DNA of 64,000 bases from Pseudenterobacter timonensis (GTDB lineage Bacteria > Pseudomonadota > Gammaproteobacteria > Enterobacterales > Enterobacteriaceae). The stretch covers positions 124,001 to 188,000 of the forward strand of contig NZ_FCOP01000007.1 in NCBI RefSeq assembly GCF_900021175.1, given 5' to 3'. Below the pieces are notes generated by a model that was given only the letters and a program-made list of their open reading frames with translations, ran no database searches and was not told the origin of the DNA. Made by a program: the position numbers and the translations under genes. Below are positions 7,605 through 20,699 of this stretch, one piece after another. Each line of letters begins with the position of its first letter. The stretch's first letter is position 1.

Positions 7605-9263
7605 CGTCATTATCTGCGTGACCTGCTGCTTGTCCATATTCACCGCGCTCAGCTTGCCATTCACCGTCGGTTTTAACGGCGTTTTCGCCTGCACGCTCCC
7701 GCTGGCGGTCAGCTGGATATTGCCATCGCCGCTAACGGGCAGCGCGGGCCAGCCCCATTGCTCGAGCACGTTGAGCGGTACGCCGCGCCCGGTCAGGCTC
7801 ACCGTGGTCTGGCGCTGCGGCAGTTGCGACACGGTCGCGGTCGCCTCCAGGATGCCCTTCTCGGTAAAGGCGCTCAGCTCGGTGATGTTAACCGTGGAGG
7901 CATTAGCGTTCAGCGTCATCGACGGACGTCTCACGTCCACCCGGTTAAAGGTTGCCGCCGCGCCGTTCAGTTTGGCGCCGCCGCCCCAGATCCCCCACTG
8001 TCGGTTCTTCACCAGCTGTAACCCGCCGCCGTAGCCGTCAAGGGCGGTGATCTGCCACGGGAACGCCGGGTCGATATCAATCACCAGGTTACGGCTCAGG
8101 CCAAATTTCTTCAGCGTCACGCTCTGCAGCCAGGCCGGCAGCGGCTCCAGCCAGAGGGATTTCCAGTTTTCCGGCAGGGTATATTCCAGCCCGGCGATGG
8201 CGGCGTCATCCAGTACCAGCGCTTTGCCGTTGCGCAGCCAGTTGCCGGAGGTCCGCACCATGCCCCCTTCCCAGCGGGAAGTAAACTGGCGCAGCGCAAT
8301 GCCCTGGGGGGAGAACTCAGCGTTGATGATGGGATCGAAAAGATGCAGCGAACCGTATATAAACTCGCTCGCGTTCATAGAGAGCCGTCCCTCCTCGCTC
8401 TGCCAGTCGTCCTTGCTGAGCGTCAGCCCGCGCAGGCTTAAATCGAGATCGGTCACCGCCCAGTCAGGACCCTGTAGCCGGGCATCGGTCACCTCCAGGC
8501 GGCCAATTTTCAGCGAGGGCAGCGTGGTGACAGGGGCGAAAAATTCTGCCAGAGTTTTGTCGCTTTGCAGACGGATATCGGTTAAGCGCAGGGTATCGAT
8601 AACCCAGCTACCGTCCGCATTGCGGCGGGCGGTGCCGGTCAGCGCGCCGCGCGCCATATCCGCGCCGATCGTGTCCAGCGTCACTTCGTTACCGTTCAGC
8701 GTCCCCTGAATCAGCACGTTGCTGGCGGGAACGCCGTTCAACGTCAACGATCCGGCGCTCATCTGAATGTGTGCCTTTTTACCCAGCACGTTACCCGCTT
8801 CCGGCTGCCAGGGGGTGACGCCACCGGTCACCTTCTGGGCGCTCAGATCCCAGCCGGTGTTCGGGCTGTTGAAGGCCATATTGTTCAGCTGTAACCGGTC
8901 GGCCCGGAAAGGGAGGGGAGCGGTCTGCGAAGAGAGATTCAGCGTCCCGTCGGCCAGCGTAATGGTATCCATATGCATCGGATCGGTGACCTGACGGCTG
9001 CTCAGGCCGATATCAACCGTTTTCGCCACCAGCGTGGCGGGTTTGCCGTCGCGCCCGAAGGTAACGTTTTGCAGAACGAGGTGCGATGGGGAAGAGAAAC
9101 GGTGGTCCATCAGATCAAAATTGAGTTCGTAATCCGTATTCACCGTGATCCAGCTGCTGACCTGCGCCGCGCCCCAGCGCGTCTGGATAAGGAAATAGAG
9201 AGCCAGAATGGCGATAAGAATCGCTATTAAAACAAAAAGGATCAGCTTTCCAATAAATTTCAT
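7572..9263 (-). CDS. yicH: YicH, AsmA-family inner-membrane-anchored protein
   Basis: 563 residues (E. coli 569). One N-terminal membrane anchor (FIGKLILFVLIAILIAILAL, residues 3-22) is followed by a long beta-rich periplasmic region typical of AsmA-like proteins, now thought to belong to the bridge-like lipid-transfer group acting between the two membranes. The exact role of YicH is not established. It stands alone, minus strand, and its last ten codons are amplified in the downstream 131-bp array. Confidence 0.93.
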   Translation of the reverse strand: MKFIGKLILFVLIAILIAILALYFLIQTRWGAAQVSSWITVNTDYELNFDLMDHRFSSPSHLVLQNVTFGRDGKPATLVAKTVDIGLSSRQVTDPMHMDTITLADGTLNLSSQTAPLPFRADRLQLNNMAFNSPNTGWDLSAQKVTGGVTPWQPEAGNVLGKKAHIQMSAGSLTLNGVPASNVLIQGTLNGNEVTLDTIGADMARGALTGTARRNADGSWVIDTLRLTDIRLQSDKTLAEFFAPVTTLPSLKIGRLEVTDARLQGPDWAVTDLDLSLRGLTLSKDDWQSEEGRLSMNASEFIYGSLHLFDPIINAEFSPQGIALRQFTSRWEGGMVRTSGNWLRNGKALVLDDAAIAGLEYTLPENWKSLWLEPLPAWLQSVTLKKFGLSRNLVIDIDPAFPWQITALDGYGGGLQLVKNRQWGIWGGGAKLNGAAATFNRVDVRRPSMTLNANASTVNITELSAFTEKGILEATATVSQLPQRQTTVSLTGRGVPLNVLEQWGWPALPVSGDGNIQLTASGSVQAKTPLKPTVNGKLSAVNMDKQQVTQIMTGGVVSTAPAQ

Positions 9264-9382
9264 GGTCTTCCATCCGGTAAAACGCAGATAGAGGAGTTAT
9301 GCACGATTTATATGCAATGCTCAAGGCGGGAATAGTGTAATTAGGTTACCCGGCAGGTATTGACCGCCTGCCGGGATAACGA

Positions 9383-10774
9383 TTAGCGCTTTTCGGGCGG
9401 GAGGATGAGATTGAGCACAATGGCGGTAATACCGCCTGCGGCGATGCCGGAAGAGAGCAGGTTTTTCACCCAGTCCGGCGCAAACTGCAGGATCAGCGGC
9501 TGCTGAGAAACGCCGAGACCCACCGCCAGCGACAGGGCGATAATCATAATCGCGCGGCGGTTCAGCGGCTCGCGGGAGACGATACGCACGCCAGAGGCGG
9601 CGATGGTGCCGAACATCACCAGCGTGGCGCCGCCAAGTACCGGCTCAGGAATGTGCTGCACAAAGCCGCTGACCGCCGGGAACAGGCCCAGCAGGATCAG
9701 CATCAGCGCTACCACAAAGCCCACATAGCGGCTGGCAACGCCCGTCAGCTGAATCACCCCGTTGTTCTGCCCGAAGCAGGAGTTGGGGAAGGTGTTAAAC
9801 AGCGCCGAGACAAAGGAGTTCAGACCGTTCGCCAGCACGCCCCCCTTCAGACGTTTCATATAGAGCGAGCCGGAAACCGGCTGCTCAGAGACATCAGAGG
9901 TGGCGGTAATATCCCCGATTGTCTCCAGCGAGGTGATCATAAAGACCAGCATCAGCGGCAGCAGCAAACTCCAGTCGATGCCCAGGCCGTAATAGAGCGG
10001 CGACGGCACCATGATCAGCGCAGTGCTGGCAGGCGCACTGTTTTCCGGCAGCATGTCCAGCGCCCATGCCAGCAGGTATCCCGCCGCCATAGCGATCACC
10101 AGCGAGGCGACGCGCAGATAGGGGTTACGCTGTCGGTTAAGCAGGATGATGATCGCCAGTACCACGCCCGCCAGCAGCAGGTTTTTTGGCGCGCCGAACG
10201 TATGATCGTTCATGGCCGCATACCCGCCGCCGATAGAGGTCAGGCCAACCTGGATCAGCGACAGCCCGATAATCATTACCACGACGCCGGAGACCAGCGG
10301 GGTAATAATGCGCCGCGCCAGATGCAGCACACGGGAGATCACCATTTCAGTACAGCTGGCGAGCATCAGCGTGCCAAACAGCGCCGCCATCATAGTCGGC
10401 ACATCCGCGCCGCCAGTTTTCAGCGCCGTCCCGCCCATGATCAGCGGGGCGACAAAGTTGAAGCTGGTGCCCTGAATCGACAGCAAACCCGACCCCACCG
10501 GCCCCCAGGCTTTAATCTGAATAATCGAGGCAACACCTGAGGCGAAGAGCGACATGCTGATAATGTGCTGTGTATCCTGGGCGGGTAAACCGAGCGCCTG
10601 ACAGATCAGCAGCGCAGGTGTAATCACGGCAACGAACATCGCCAGAAGGTGCTGACAGGCGGCGAAAAGCGTCTGCGCGAGCGGCGGTCGGTCCTCAAGT
10701 CGGTAGATAAGTTCACTATTATGTGGCTGCGCAATCGGTTGCGCATCGGGTTGCTCTACGGCATTTACGGACAT
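9383..10774 (-). CDS. xanP: Xanthine permease XanP (NCS2/NAT family)
   Basis: 463 residues, as in E. coli XanP (formerly YicE), a proton-driven high-affinity xanthine transporter of the inner membrane. The NAT signature appears as [17 protein letters not shown], and there are 12-14 hydrophobic segments. I start at the ATG at 10774 (MSVNAVEQ) rather than the TTG three codons upstream; GGAA lies about 9 bases before it. A near-consensus PurR box lies in its upstream region, so repression when purine is plentiful is likely. Confidence 0.96.
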   Translation of the reverse strand: MSVNAVEQPDAQPIAQPHNSELIYRLEDRPPLAQTLFAACQHLLAMFVAVITPALLICQALGLPAQDTQHIISMSLFASGVASIIQIKAWGPVGSGLLSIQGTSFNFVAPLIMGGTALKTGGADVPTMMAALFGTLMLASCTEMVISRVLHLARRIITPLVSGVVVMIIGLSLIQVGLTSIGGGYAAMNDHTFGAPKNLLLAGVVLAIIILLNRQRNPYLRVASLVIAMAAGYLLAWALDMLPENSAPASTALIMVPSPLYYGLGIDWSLLLPLMLVFMITSLETIGDITATSDVSEQPVSGSLYMKRLKGGVLANGLNSFVSALFNTFPNSCFGQNNGVIQLTGVASRYVGFVVALMLILLGLFPAVSGFVQHIPEPVLGGATLVMFGTIAASGVRIVSREPLNRRAIMIIALSLAVGLGVSQQPLILQFAPDWVKNLLSSGIAAGGITAIVLNLILPPEKR

Positions 10775-10826
10775 TTGCGACAATTCCAGGGGTGAAAAGC
10801 GGGCATTTTAGCTGACCAGTTGGTAA

Positions 10827-10842
10827 AAGCAAACGATTGCAG
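10827..10842. promoter_or_regulatory. PurR box upstream of xanP
   Basis: AAGCAAACGATTGCAG matches the PurR consensus ANGCAANCGNTTNCNT at all fixed positions except the last. It is 53 bp before the xanP start. A second left half-site, AAGCAAACGT, lies near 10889. The 213-bp xanP-gltS gap otherwise must contain both divergent promoters. Confidence 0.6.
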
Positions 10843-10996
10843 TGTAAAAAAAGGGGTAATCAGCCCATTCAGTAAAGGGTTTTTCTATAAGCAAACGTCA
10901 AAGTTCATTACAATTTTGGGCCGGTTGTTCATGAAGAGCGCAAACCGGCCAGGAAAACGACGCGACGCATGAAGCTCGCGCTATAAGGAGCCACCT

Positions 10997-12199
10997 ATGA
11001 TTCATCTTGATACGTTATCGACGCTTGTTGCGGCAACGCTTGTGTTACTGCTGGGCCGAAAGCTGGTTCAAACCGTTCCCCTTCTTAAAAAATATACTAT
11101 CCCGGAGCCCGTTGCGGGCGGGCTGCTGGCAGCGCTGGCGCTGCTGGTGCTGAAAAAAAGCATGGGCTGGGAGATCGATTTTGATATGTCCCTGAAAGAT
11201 CCCCTTATGCTGGCTTTCTTCGCCACGATTGGTCTGAACGCCAACCTGGCGAGCCTGCGCTTTGGCGGCAAGGTGCTGGGGACATTTCTGATTGTGGTGG
11301 TGGGGTTGCTGCTGGTGCAGAACGCCATTGGAATCGGCATGGCTTCCATGCTGGGGCTGGATCCGCTGATGGGTTTACTCGCCGGGTCGATCACCCTGTC
11401 TGGCGGCCACGGTACGGGCGCGGCCTGGAGTAAGGTCTTTATTGAGCGCTACGGCTTTCAGAACGCGACTGAAGTGGCGATGGCCTGCGCCACCTTCGGG
11501 CTGGTGCTGGGGGGGCTGATTGGCGGGCCGGTGGCGCGCTATCTGGTTAAACACTCCGCGACGCCGGATGGCCGGCCGGATGACGAGCTGGTGCCTACCG
11601 CCTTTGAAAAGCCGGAAGTGGGCCGCGTGATCACCTCGCTGGTGCTGATTGAGACGATTGCGATGATTGCCATCTGTCTGACGGTGGGCAAAATCGTTGC
11701 GCAATGGCTGGCGGGCACCGCCTTCGAACTGCCCACCTTTGTCTGCGTGCTGTTTGTGGGGGTCTTATTAAGCAATGGCATGGCGATACTGGGTTTCTAT
11801 CGCGTCTTTGATCGTGCGGTATCGGTGCTGGGCAACGTCAGTTTGTCGCTCTTCCTGGCGATGGCGTTAATGAGCCTCAAGCTCTGGGAGCTGGCTTCGC
11901 TGGCGCTGCCGATGGTCGCCATCCTGGCGGTGCAGGCGGTGGTGATGGCGCTCTATGCGATCTTTGTCACCTGGCGGATGATGGGGAAAAACTACGATGC
12001 GGCGGTGCTGGCGGCGGGTCACTGCGGCTTTGGCCTGGGGGCGACGCCGACCGCTATCGCCAACATGCAGGCGATCACCGACCGGTTTGGTCCGTCGCAT
12101 ATGGCTTTTCTGGTGGTACCGATGGTGGGCGCGTTTTTTATCGATATCGTGAACGCGCTGGTCATTAAGCTCTATCTGATGCTGCCGATCTTCGGCTGA
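10997..12199 (+). CDS. gltS: Sodium/glutamate symporter GltS
   Basis: 400 residues (E. coli 401). It imports L-glutamate with sodium across the inner membrane. The protein consists of two inverted halves, each with a glycine/serine-rich re-entrant loop, here SGGHGTGAAW near residue 135 and AGHCGFGLGATPTA near 340, which form the substrate and ion site in this family. AAGGAGCC lies before the ATG. It is convergent with recG, with three bases between them. Confidence 0.96.
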   Translation: MIHLDTLSTLVAATLVLLLGRKLVQTVPLLKKYTIPEPVAGGLLAALALLVLKKSMGWEIDFDMSLKDPLMLAFFATIGLNANLASLRFGGKVLGTFLIVVVGLLLVQNAIGIGMASMLGLDPLMGLLAGSITLSGGHGTGAAWSKVFIERYGFQNATEVAMACATFGLVLGGLIGGPVARYLVKHSATPDGRPDDELVPTAFEKPEVGRVITSLVLIETIAMIAICLTVGKIVAQWLAGTAFELPTFVCVLFVGVLLSNGMAILGFYRVFDRAVSVLGNVSLSLFLAMALMSLKLWELASLALPMVAILAVQAVVMALYAIFVTWRMMGKNYDAAVLAAGHCGFGLGATPTAIANMQAITDRFGPSHMAFLVVPMVGAFFIDIVNALVIKLYLMLPIFG

Positions 12200-12202
12200 C
12201 CG

Positions 12203-14284
12203 TCAGACGTTGGAATAACGCTCGGTTTCGGGCATCCAGCGCTCAATTAACGCTGCCGCCTGTTCGGGGTAGCGTTCATGAATATGACGCGCCAGGCGCT
12301 GAACGTCGGGGATCATCGCCTGGTCGCGCAGTAAGTCAGCCACTTTAAATTCCGCGTTACCGGTCTGGCGCGTACCCAGCAGCTCGCCGGGGCCACGGAT
12401 TTCCAGATCTTTTTGCGCAATGACAAACCCGTCGCTGCTGTCGCGCAGCACCTGCAGCCTTTTTTGCGCGGTTTTAGAGAGAGGCGATTTGTAAAGCAAT
12501 ACGCAGTGGGAGGCCACCGCGCCGCGTCCGACGCGACCCCGCAGCTGGTGGAGCTGGGCCAGACCCAGACGTTCCGGGTTTTCGATAATCATCAGGCTGG
12601 CGTTGGGTACGTCCACCCCCACTTCAATCACCGTGGTGGCGACCAGCAGGTGCAGCTCGCCCTGCTTAAAGCTCTGCATCACCGCCTGTTTTTCAGCCGG
12701 TTTCATGCGCCCGTGCACCAGGCCCACCTTCAGCTCAGGCAGCGCCAGCTTCAGCTCTTCCCACGTCGCTTCCGCCGCCTGCGCTTCCAGCAGATCGGAC
12801 TCTTCAATAAGGGTGCAGACCCAGTAGGCCTGGCGGTTCTCCTGCGTGCTGGCGTGGCGTACGCGATCGATAATTTCGCCGCGGCGGGTATCGGGAATAG
12901 CGACGGTGGTCACCGGCGTGCGGCCCGGCGGCAGCTCGTCGATGGTGGAAGTATCGAGATCCGCGTAGGCGGTCATCGCCAGCGTGCGGGGAATGGGGGT
13001 TGCGGTCATGATCAGCTGATGCGGGTGAAAGCCCTGCTGCAGCCCCTTCTCCCACAGCGCCAGACGCTGGTGTACGCCGAAGCGGTGTTGTTCGTCGATG
13101 ATCACCAGCGCAAGGCCGTGAAACTGCACCTGCTCCTGGAAGATAGCATGGGTGCCGACAATCATCTGCACCTGCCCGCTGGCGATCGCTTCCTGTTGCG
13201 CAAGCCGCGCCTTGCCTTTCTGTTTACCGGCAAGCCAGCCCACCTCAATGCCTAACGTGGCAAACCAGTTGCGGAAGTTAACGGCGTGCTGTTCGGCCAG
13301 TAGCTCCGTCGGGGCCATCAGCGCCACCTGTCTGCCGTGCGCGATGGCGCGCAGCGCGGCCAGCGCCGCCACCAGCGTTTTGCCGGAGCCTACATCGCCC
13401 TGTACCAGCCGCATCATCGGTACGTCCAGCGCCATGTCGCGCTCAATCTCGGCCACCACCCGCGCCTGCGCGCCGGTGGGTTTAAAGGGCAGGGAGGCTA
13501 ACAGCTTATCTTTTAAATCGTCTTTTACGGTAAGCGGCTGCGCGTGGAAGCGCTGCGCGCCGGCACGAAGCGCCAGCATGCTCAGGTTATGCGCCAGTAG
13601 CTCCTCAAGGATGAGCCGCCGCTGGGCCGGATGCTGGCCGCTCTCCAGCTCCGTAAGCTGTAACGAAGGAGGCGGGCGGTGCAGAGTGCGCAGCGCCTCC
13701 GGCAGGCTCATCATCCCCTGCGCCAGCTCGGGCGGCAGCAGCTCGGCAATGGCACAGGTATCCAGCAGATCCAACGCCTGATCGGTTAGTTTGCGTAGCG
13801 TTGCCTGCTTCACCCCTTCTGTGGTGGGGTAGACCGGCGTAAGCGTCTCCTGCATCTCCGGCGTGCTGAGATCGCCCTGTACGCGGTATTCCGGGTGGAT
13901 CATCTCCGCGCCATATTTACCACGTTTGGCTTCACCGTAGGCCAGAACGCGCCGTCCGGTGGCAAGGCTATTTTTCATCGCCGCGCTGAAGTTGAAAAAG
14001 CGCAGAGTGAGGATGCCCGAGCCGTCGCTGATCTGGCAGGTCATCATCCGTCGTCCGCCGAAAGTGACGTTGCAGTTCAGCACTTCGCCTTCAACGGTGG
14101 CGTAGACGCCCGGCAGCAGATCGCCAATCTGGTAAAGATGGGTGCGATCTTCATAGCGTAAGGGGAGATGCAGCAGGAGATCCTGCACGGTGTGCAGGCC
14201 GATTTTAGCGAGCTTGCTGCTTTGCGCCGCACCGACGCCCGTCAGCGAATTTAGCGGAATGGCATCCAGCAGACGGCCTTTCAT
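12203..14284 (-). CDS. recG: ATP-dependent DNA helicase RecG
   Basis: 693 residues. RecG reverses stalled replication forks and branch-migrates Holliday junctions. An N-terminal wedge (OB-fold) domain precedes helicase motifs: Walker A GDVGSGKT, DEQH box DEQHRFG, motif III TATPIPRT, and the C-terminal QLRGRVGRG. It is the last gene of gmk/rpoZ-spoT-trmH-recG, starting three bases after the trmH stop, so translational coupling is likely. Confidence 0.97.
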   Translation of the reverse strand: MKGRLLDAIPLNSLTGVGAAQSSKLAKIGLHTVQDLLLHLPLRYEDRTHLYQIGDLLPGVYATVEGEVLNCNVTFGGRRMMTCQISDGSGILTLRFFNFSAAMKNSLATGRRVLAYGEAKRGKYGAEMIHPEYRVQGDLSTPEMQETLTPVYPTTEGVKQATLRKLTDQALDLLDTCAIAELLPPELAQGMMSLPEALRTLHRPPPSLQLTELESGQHPAQRRLILEELLAHNLSMLALRAGAQRFHAQPLTVKDDLKDKLLASLPFKPTGAQARVVAEIERDMALDVPMMRLVQGDVGSGKTLVAALAALRAIAHGRQVALMAPTELLAEQHAVNFRNWFATLGIEVGWLAGKQKGKARLAQQEAIASGQVQMIVGTHAIFQEQVQFHGLALVIIDEQHRFGVHQRLALWEKGLQQGFHPHQLIMTATPIPRTLAMTAYADLDTSTIDELPPGRTPVTTVAIPDTRRGEIIDRVRHASTQENRQAYWVCTLIEESDLLEAQAAEATWEELKLALPELKVGLVHGRMKPAEKQAVMQSFKQGELHLLVATTVIEVGVDVPNASLMIIENPERLGLAQLHQLRGRVGRGAVASHCVLLYKSPLSKTAQKRLQVLRDSSDGFVIAQKDLEIRGPGELLGTRQTGNAEFKVADLLRDQAMIPDVQRLARHIHERYPEQAAALIERWMPETERYSNV

Positions 14285-14287
14285 GGG

Positions 14288-14977
14288 TTAACCTGCGTAC
14301 TGCATGGTGGCCCACCACTGTGCATCGGCTTCGATTTCGCCCTGCGCGTTGACGTGGGGGTAGGGTAATTTTTTCTGCTTCGCCACGCGGGCCAGCACGG
14401 GATAGCCGCCTTCAAACAGCAGGCGCTGCTGCTCCTCTTCCGGCAGCATGCTGTTGCTGCGCTCGTACATCCCGGCGTTCTGCCGCTGGCGCTGCGCTTC
14501 GTAAAGGATCAGCGCGGAGGCGACGGAGACATTCAGCGACTGCACCATGCCGATCATCGGGATGATTATGTCGCGATCCGCCAGATCCAGCGCTTCCTGG
14601 GTGATCCCGGTTTTCTCCTGACCCATCAGAATGCAGGTCGGGCGGGTATAGTCAATTTCGCGAAAATCAACGGCCTTGTCGGAGAGATGGGTCGCCAGTA
14701 CCTGCATACCGCGTCCTTTGAGATGCGAGACCGCTTCATGAATGGTTTTGTGCGTCTTTACAGTGACCCAGCTATTACTGCCTGCGGCGGTGGACGCCAT
14801 GGTACGCATACGGTTACCGGGCCAGACGGCGTGGACTTCGTGCACGCCTACCGCGTCTGCGGTACGGACGATAGCCGAGACGTTATGAGGTTTATGGACC
14901 TGCTCCATGCAGACCGTCAGATCGGGCTGACGTCTGGCGAGCATCTCGCATATACGCGCATAACGCTGTGGATTCAT
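14288..14977 (-). CDS. trmH: tRNA (Gm18) 2'-O-methyltransferase TrmH
   Basis: 229 residues from the ATG at 14977 (MNPQRYARICEML), the E. coli length; an upstream TTG would add six residues but is not conserved. It methylates the 2'-OH of G18 in the tRNA D-loop. The SPOUT knot appears in ILMGQEKTGI and in NVSVASALILYEAQRQR, with the family's N-x-S motif. It is the third gene of the rpoZ-spoT-trmH-recG operon. Confidence 0.96.
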   Translation of the reverse strand: MNPQRYARICEMLARRQPDLTVCMEQVHKPHNVSAIVRTADAVGVHEVHAVWPGNRMRTMASTAAGSNSWVTVKTHKTIHEAVSHLKGRGMQVLATHLSDKAVDFREIDYTRPTCILMGQEKTGITQEALDLADRDIIIPMIGMVQSLNVSVASALILYEAQRQRQNAGMYERSNSMLPEEEQQRLLFEGGYPVLARVAKQKKLPYPHVNAQGEIEADAQWWATMQYAG

Positions 14978-15078
14978 AAATACTTTACCCTTCAAGTGGC
15001 CCCGACGTTGTTCCGGGGGCTCGGCCTGGCGGTAAGCCTCGCCCCTCGTGAACCGTGCGGATGCGTTTTTGTCTGCGG

Positions 15079-17187
15079 CTAGTTACGGTTACGGGTGACT
15101 TTAATCACGTCCGGCATCACGCGGATTTTACGCATAATATTTGCCAGATGTACGCGATCGCGGGCCGTCAGACGGATAAAGGCGCTGTAAACGCGGCCAT
15201 CTTTCTCTTCCGTATTCAGGCTTTGAATGTTGGAGGTCGCCGTGTTAATCGCCGCCGTCAGGTTCGCCAGCGCGCCCTGATGGTTGAACATATCCACCTT
15301 GATTTCGGTGATAAATTCCTGCGCAGTCTCTTTATCCCACTCAACGGCCATAAACTTCTCTGGCTCTTTCTGGTAGCCGCGGATGTTACGACAGGATTCG
15401 TGGTGGATAACCAGACCTTTACCAGGGCTGACGTGGGCGATAATCGGGTCGCCCGGGATAGGACGGCAGCATTTGGCGAAGGTAATCAGTACGCCGTCCG
15501 CCCCTTTGATCGGCAAATGACCATGGCTCGAGGTCGGTTGCGCCGCAGTGCCTTCACCCTGCTGGAGGTTTTTCGCCACCACCACGCTCATGGCATTGCC
15601 CAGACCAATTTCGGCCAGCAGATCGTCAAGCGAGGCGAGCTTCATGCGCTCCAGCTCTTGCTGAATGTTTTCTGGCGGGATCTCCGTCAGCTTGCGGCTA
15701 CCGCCCAGCGCATGGTTAAGCAGACGGCGCCCAAGGCTTACGGAGTCGTCGCGCTTGAGGTTTTTCAGCAGCTGACGGATTTTGGCGCGCGCCTTGGAGC
15801 TGACGACAAAGTTCAGCCACGCCGCGTTCGGACGGGCGCCCGGCGCGGTAATAATCTCCACCGTCTGGCCGCTGGCCAGCGGCTGCGAGAGCGGGTAAGG
15901 CTGCCTGTCGACGCGAGCGCCCACGCAGGCGTGACCGATATCGGTATGCACCGCATAGGCGAAGTCAACCGGCGTGGCGCCAGCGGGCAGTTCGACGATG
16001 CGCCCCTCTGGCGTGAAAACGTAAATCTCATCCGGGAAGAGATCGGATTTAACGCTTTCAATAAATTCAAACGAGCTACCGGCGCTCTGCTGCAGTTCCA
16101 GCAGGCTTTGCATCCAGCGCTGGGCGCGGATCTGCGCGGTAGTGCTGGTCTCGCCATGTTCTTTATAAGCCCAGTGCGCCGCGACACCCATCTCTGCCAT
16201 CTGATCCATATCTTCCGTACGGATCTGAACCTCAACCGGCACGCCGTGCGGCCCAATCATGGAGGTATGCAGTGACTGATAGCCGTTCGCTTTCGGAATG
16301 GCGATGTAGTCTTTCATCCGCCCCGGACGTGGCTTATAGAGACTGTGCATCTGGCCCAGCACGCGGTAGCAGGTGTCGGCGTCATGAACAATCACGCGAA
16401 ACGCGTAGATATCCATGATCGAGTGAAAACGCTGCTCTTTGAGCACCATTTTGCAGTAAATAGAGTACAGATGCTTTTCGCGACCGCTTACGCGGCAGGG
16501 GATCCCCGCTTCCTGTAAACGCCCTTCGATTTCAGAGAGGATTTTCTGGATCATCTCTTTACGGTTGCCGCGCGCCGCTTTCACCACCTCTTTAATCACC
16601 CGATAGCGATTCGGGTAAAGCGCTTCAAAACCCAGCTCTTCCAGCTCGGTTTTAATGTGATGAATACCTAAACGGTGCGCCAGAGGGCTATAGATTTCCA
16701 GGGTTTCGCGGGCAATACGGCGGCGTTTATCCGGGCGTAGCGAGCCCAGCGTGCGCATATTGTGGGTGCGGTCGGCAAGTTTGATGAGAATGACGCGGAT
16801 ATCCTGCACCATCGCCATAATCATCTTGCGAAAGTTTTCGGCCTGCGCCTCTTTCTTGTCGCGGAATTTCAGCTTATCAAGCTTAGAGACCCCTTCCACC
16901 AGCTCGGCAACGCTTTTGCCAAACAGCTGTTCCATATCCTGGTAGGTGGCGGGGGTATCTTCAATCACATCATGCAGCAGCGCGGCCATCAGCGTTTCGT
17001 AGTCGAGTTTCATCTCGGCCAGAATGCAGGCTACCGCCACCGGGTGCGTGATGTAGGGTTCACCGCTTGAACGTGCCTGGCCCTCGTGAGCGTCACGTGC
17101 AACGAGATAAGCCTGCCTGAGACGTTTGATCTGGTCTTCAGGCAGGTAGGTTTGAATCAGCTGATTCAGGCTTTCAAACAGATACAA
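15079..17187 (-). CDS. spoT: (p)ppGpp synthetase/hydrolase SpoT
   Basis: 702 residues. The start is TTG (TTG TAT CTG), as in E. coli. Domains in order: HD hydrolase (ALLHDVIEDT, residues about 68-77), synthetase-like domain, TGS (YVFTPEGRIVELPAGATPVD), helical and zinc-finger-like region (CCRPIPGDPI) and C-terminal ACT (about 620-702). It degrades ppGpp and makes it weakly under fatty-acid, carbon and iron stress. It lies 18 bp after rpoZ and shares that transcript. Confidence 0.98.
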   Translation of the reverse strand: MYLFESLNQLIQTYLPEDQIKRLRQAYLVARDAHEGQARSSGEPYITHPVAVACILAEMKLDYETLMAALLHDVIEDTPATYQDMEQLFGKSVAELVEGVSKLDKLKFRDKKEAQAENFRKMIMAMVQDIRVILIKLADRTHNMRTLGSLRPDKRRRIARETLEIYSPLAHRLGIHHIKTELEELGFEALYPNRYRVIKEVVKAARGNRKEMIQKILSEIEGRLQEAGIPCRVSGREKHLYSIYCKMVLKEQRFHSIMDIYAFRVIVHDADTCYRVLGQMHSLYKPRPGRMKDYIAIPKANGYQSLHTSMIGPHGVPVEVQIRTEDMDQMAEMGVAAHWAYKEHGETSTTAQIRAQRWMQSLLELQQSAGSSFEFIESVKSDLFPDEIYVFTPEGRIVELPAGATPVDFAYAVHTDIGHACVGARVDRQPYPLSQPLASGQTVEIITAPGARPNAAWLNFVVSSKARAKIRQLLKNLKRDDSVSLGRRLLNHALGGSRKLTEIPPENIQQELERMKLASLDDLLAEIGLGNAMSVVVAKNLQQGEGTAAQPTSSHGHLPIKGADGVLITFAKCCRPIPGDPIIAHVSPGKGLVIHHESCRNIRGYQKEPEKFMAVEWDKETAQEFITEIKVDMFNHQGALANLTAAINTATSNIQSLNTEEKDGRVYSAFIRLTARDRVHLANIMRKIRVMPDVIKVTRNRN

Positions 17188-17205
17188 GGGCGACCCGCTT
17201 TGTGA

Positions 17206-17481
17206 TTAACGACGACCTTCAGCAATAGCGGTAACGGCTTGTAATTCAGCGGCTTCCTGCTCTTGCTGTTCCTGGCGCTCACGCACGTCGAGGATCTGGT
17301 TGTTGATCAGACCTTCTTCAATTTCGCGCAGCGCGATAACGGTGGTTTTATCGTTCTCTTCCGGAACCAGCGGATCCTTTCCGCCTACCTGCATCTGACG
17401 AGCGCGACGCGCGGCGACCAGTACCAGGTCAAAACGGTTACCAATTTTCTCTACAGCGTCCTGAACAGTTACGCGTGCCAT
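17206..17481 (-). CDS. rpoZ: RNA polymerase omega subunit
   Basis: 91 residues, as in E. coli. Begins [20 protein letters not shown], the conserved omega core that clamps the beta-prime C-terminus and forms part of ppGpp site 1 on RNA polymerase. Immediate linkage to spoT therefore makes regulatory sense. It follows gmk with about 50 bp between. Confidence 0.98.
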
Positions 17482-17534
17482 ACTTGAAATGCTCCACAGA
17501 TGTTGATGGACTGGGCATGATACTGAAAGTGGGT

Positions 17535-18176
<642 letters not shown>

Positions 18177-18228
18177 TTAGCGTTAAAGTCCTACATACGG
18201 GCTTATTATACACGTCGCCGCTGTGTGA

Positions 18229-20079
<1,851 letters not shown>

Positions 20080-20081
20080 CG

Positions 20082-20699
20082 TTAATGCGCATTATGCTTG
20101 TAGTGAAAAACGGGCAGCCCTAGCTTCAGGCGCAATGCGAGCATACGCGCGGTAAAACCAAACAACAGCGTGGAGATGACCACCACTTCGTGATTGGTGA
20201 CATAGTGCTGTAGGGCCACATAAAGCACCGCAGCGGCAAAGGAGATGCCGGCATACAGTTCCTTCTGGAAAACCAGCGGAATGCGTTTGCAAAACATATC
20301 ACGCAGCACGCCGCCAAACACGCCCGTGATCACGGCCGCAATGGTGGCGATAATTGGGCCTTCGCCCATATCAAGAGCGATTTGTGCACCAATGATGGAA
20401 AAGACGATAAGCCCAAGCGCATCAAGCACCAGAAACAGACGACGCAGGTGAGGCATCACCGGAGCCATAATGGTAGTTAACACGGCAGCCGTCGCCACGA
20501 TAACCACGTACTCAGGGTTTTTGACCCAGCCGAGCGGGTAATGCCCGAGCAGGATATCGCGCACGGACCCGCCACCGAGCGCGGTGGCTGTGGCAATTAT
20601 GATTACGCCGAAGGTATCCATACGACGACGTCCGGCTGCAAGCGCGCCGGTCATGGCTTCTGCCGTAATGCCAATGAGATAGAGAATGTGAAGCAGCAT
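20082..20699 (-). CDS. yicG: YicG, UPF0126/TRIC-type membrane protein
   Basis: 205 residues with about seven hydrophobic helices arranged as two similar halves: [15 protein letters not shown] with [14 protein letters not shown], then [14 protein letters not shown] with [18 protein letters not shown]. This is the bacterial TRIC (trimeric intracellular cation channel-like) fold. Its physiological role is unproved; a relative, YadS, is linked to glycine transport. It converges on ligB with two bases between the stops. Confidence 0.92.
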   Translation of the reverse strand: MLLHILYLIGITAEAMTGALAAGRRRMDTFGVIIIATATALGGGSVRDILLGHYPLGWVKNPEYVVIVATAAVLTTIMAPVMPHLRRLFLVLDALGLIVFSIIGAQIALDMGEGPIIATIAAVITGVFGGVLRDMFCKRIPLVFQKELYAGISFAAAVLYVALQHYVTNHEVVVISTLLFGFTARMLALRLKLGLPVFHYKHNAH

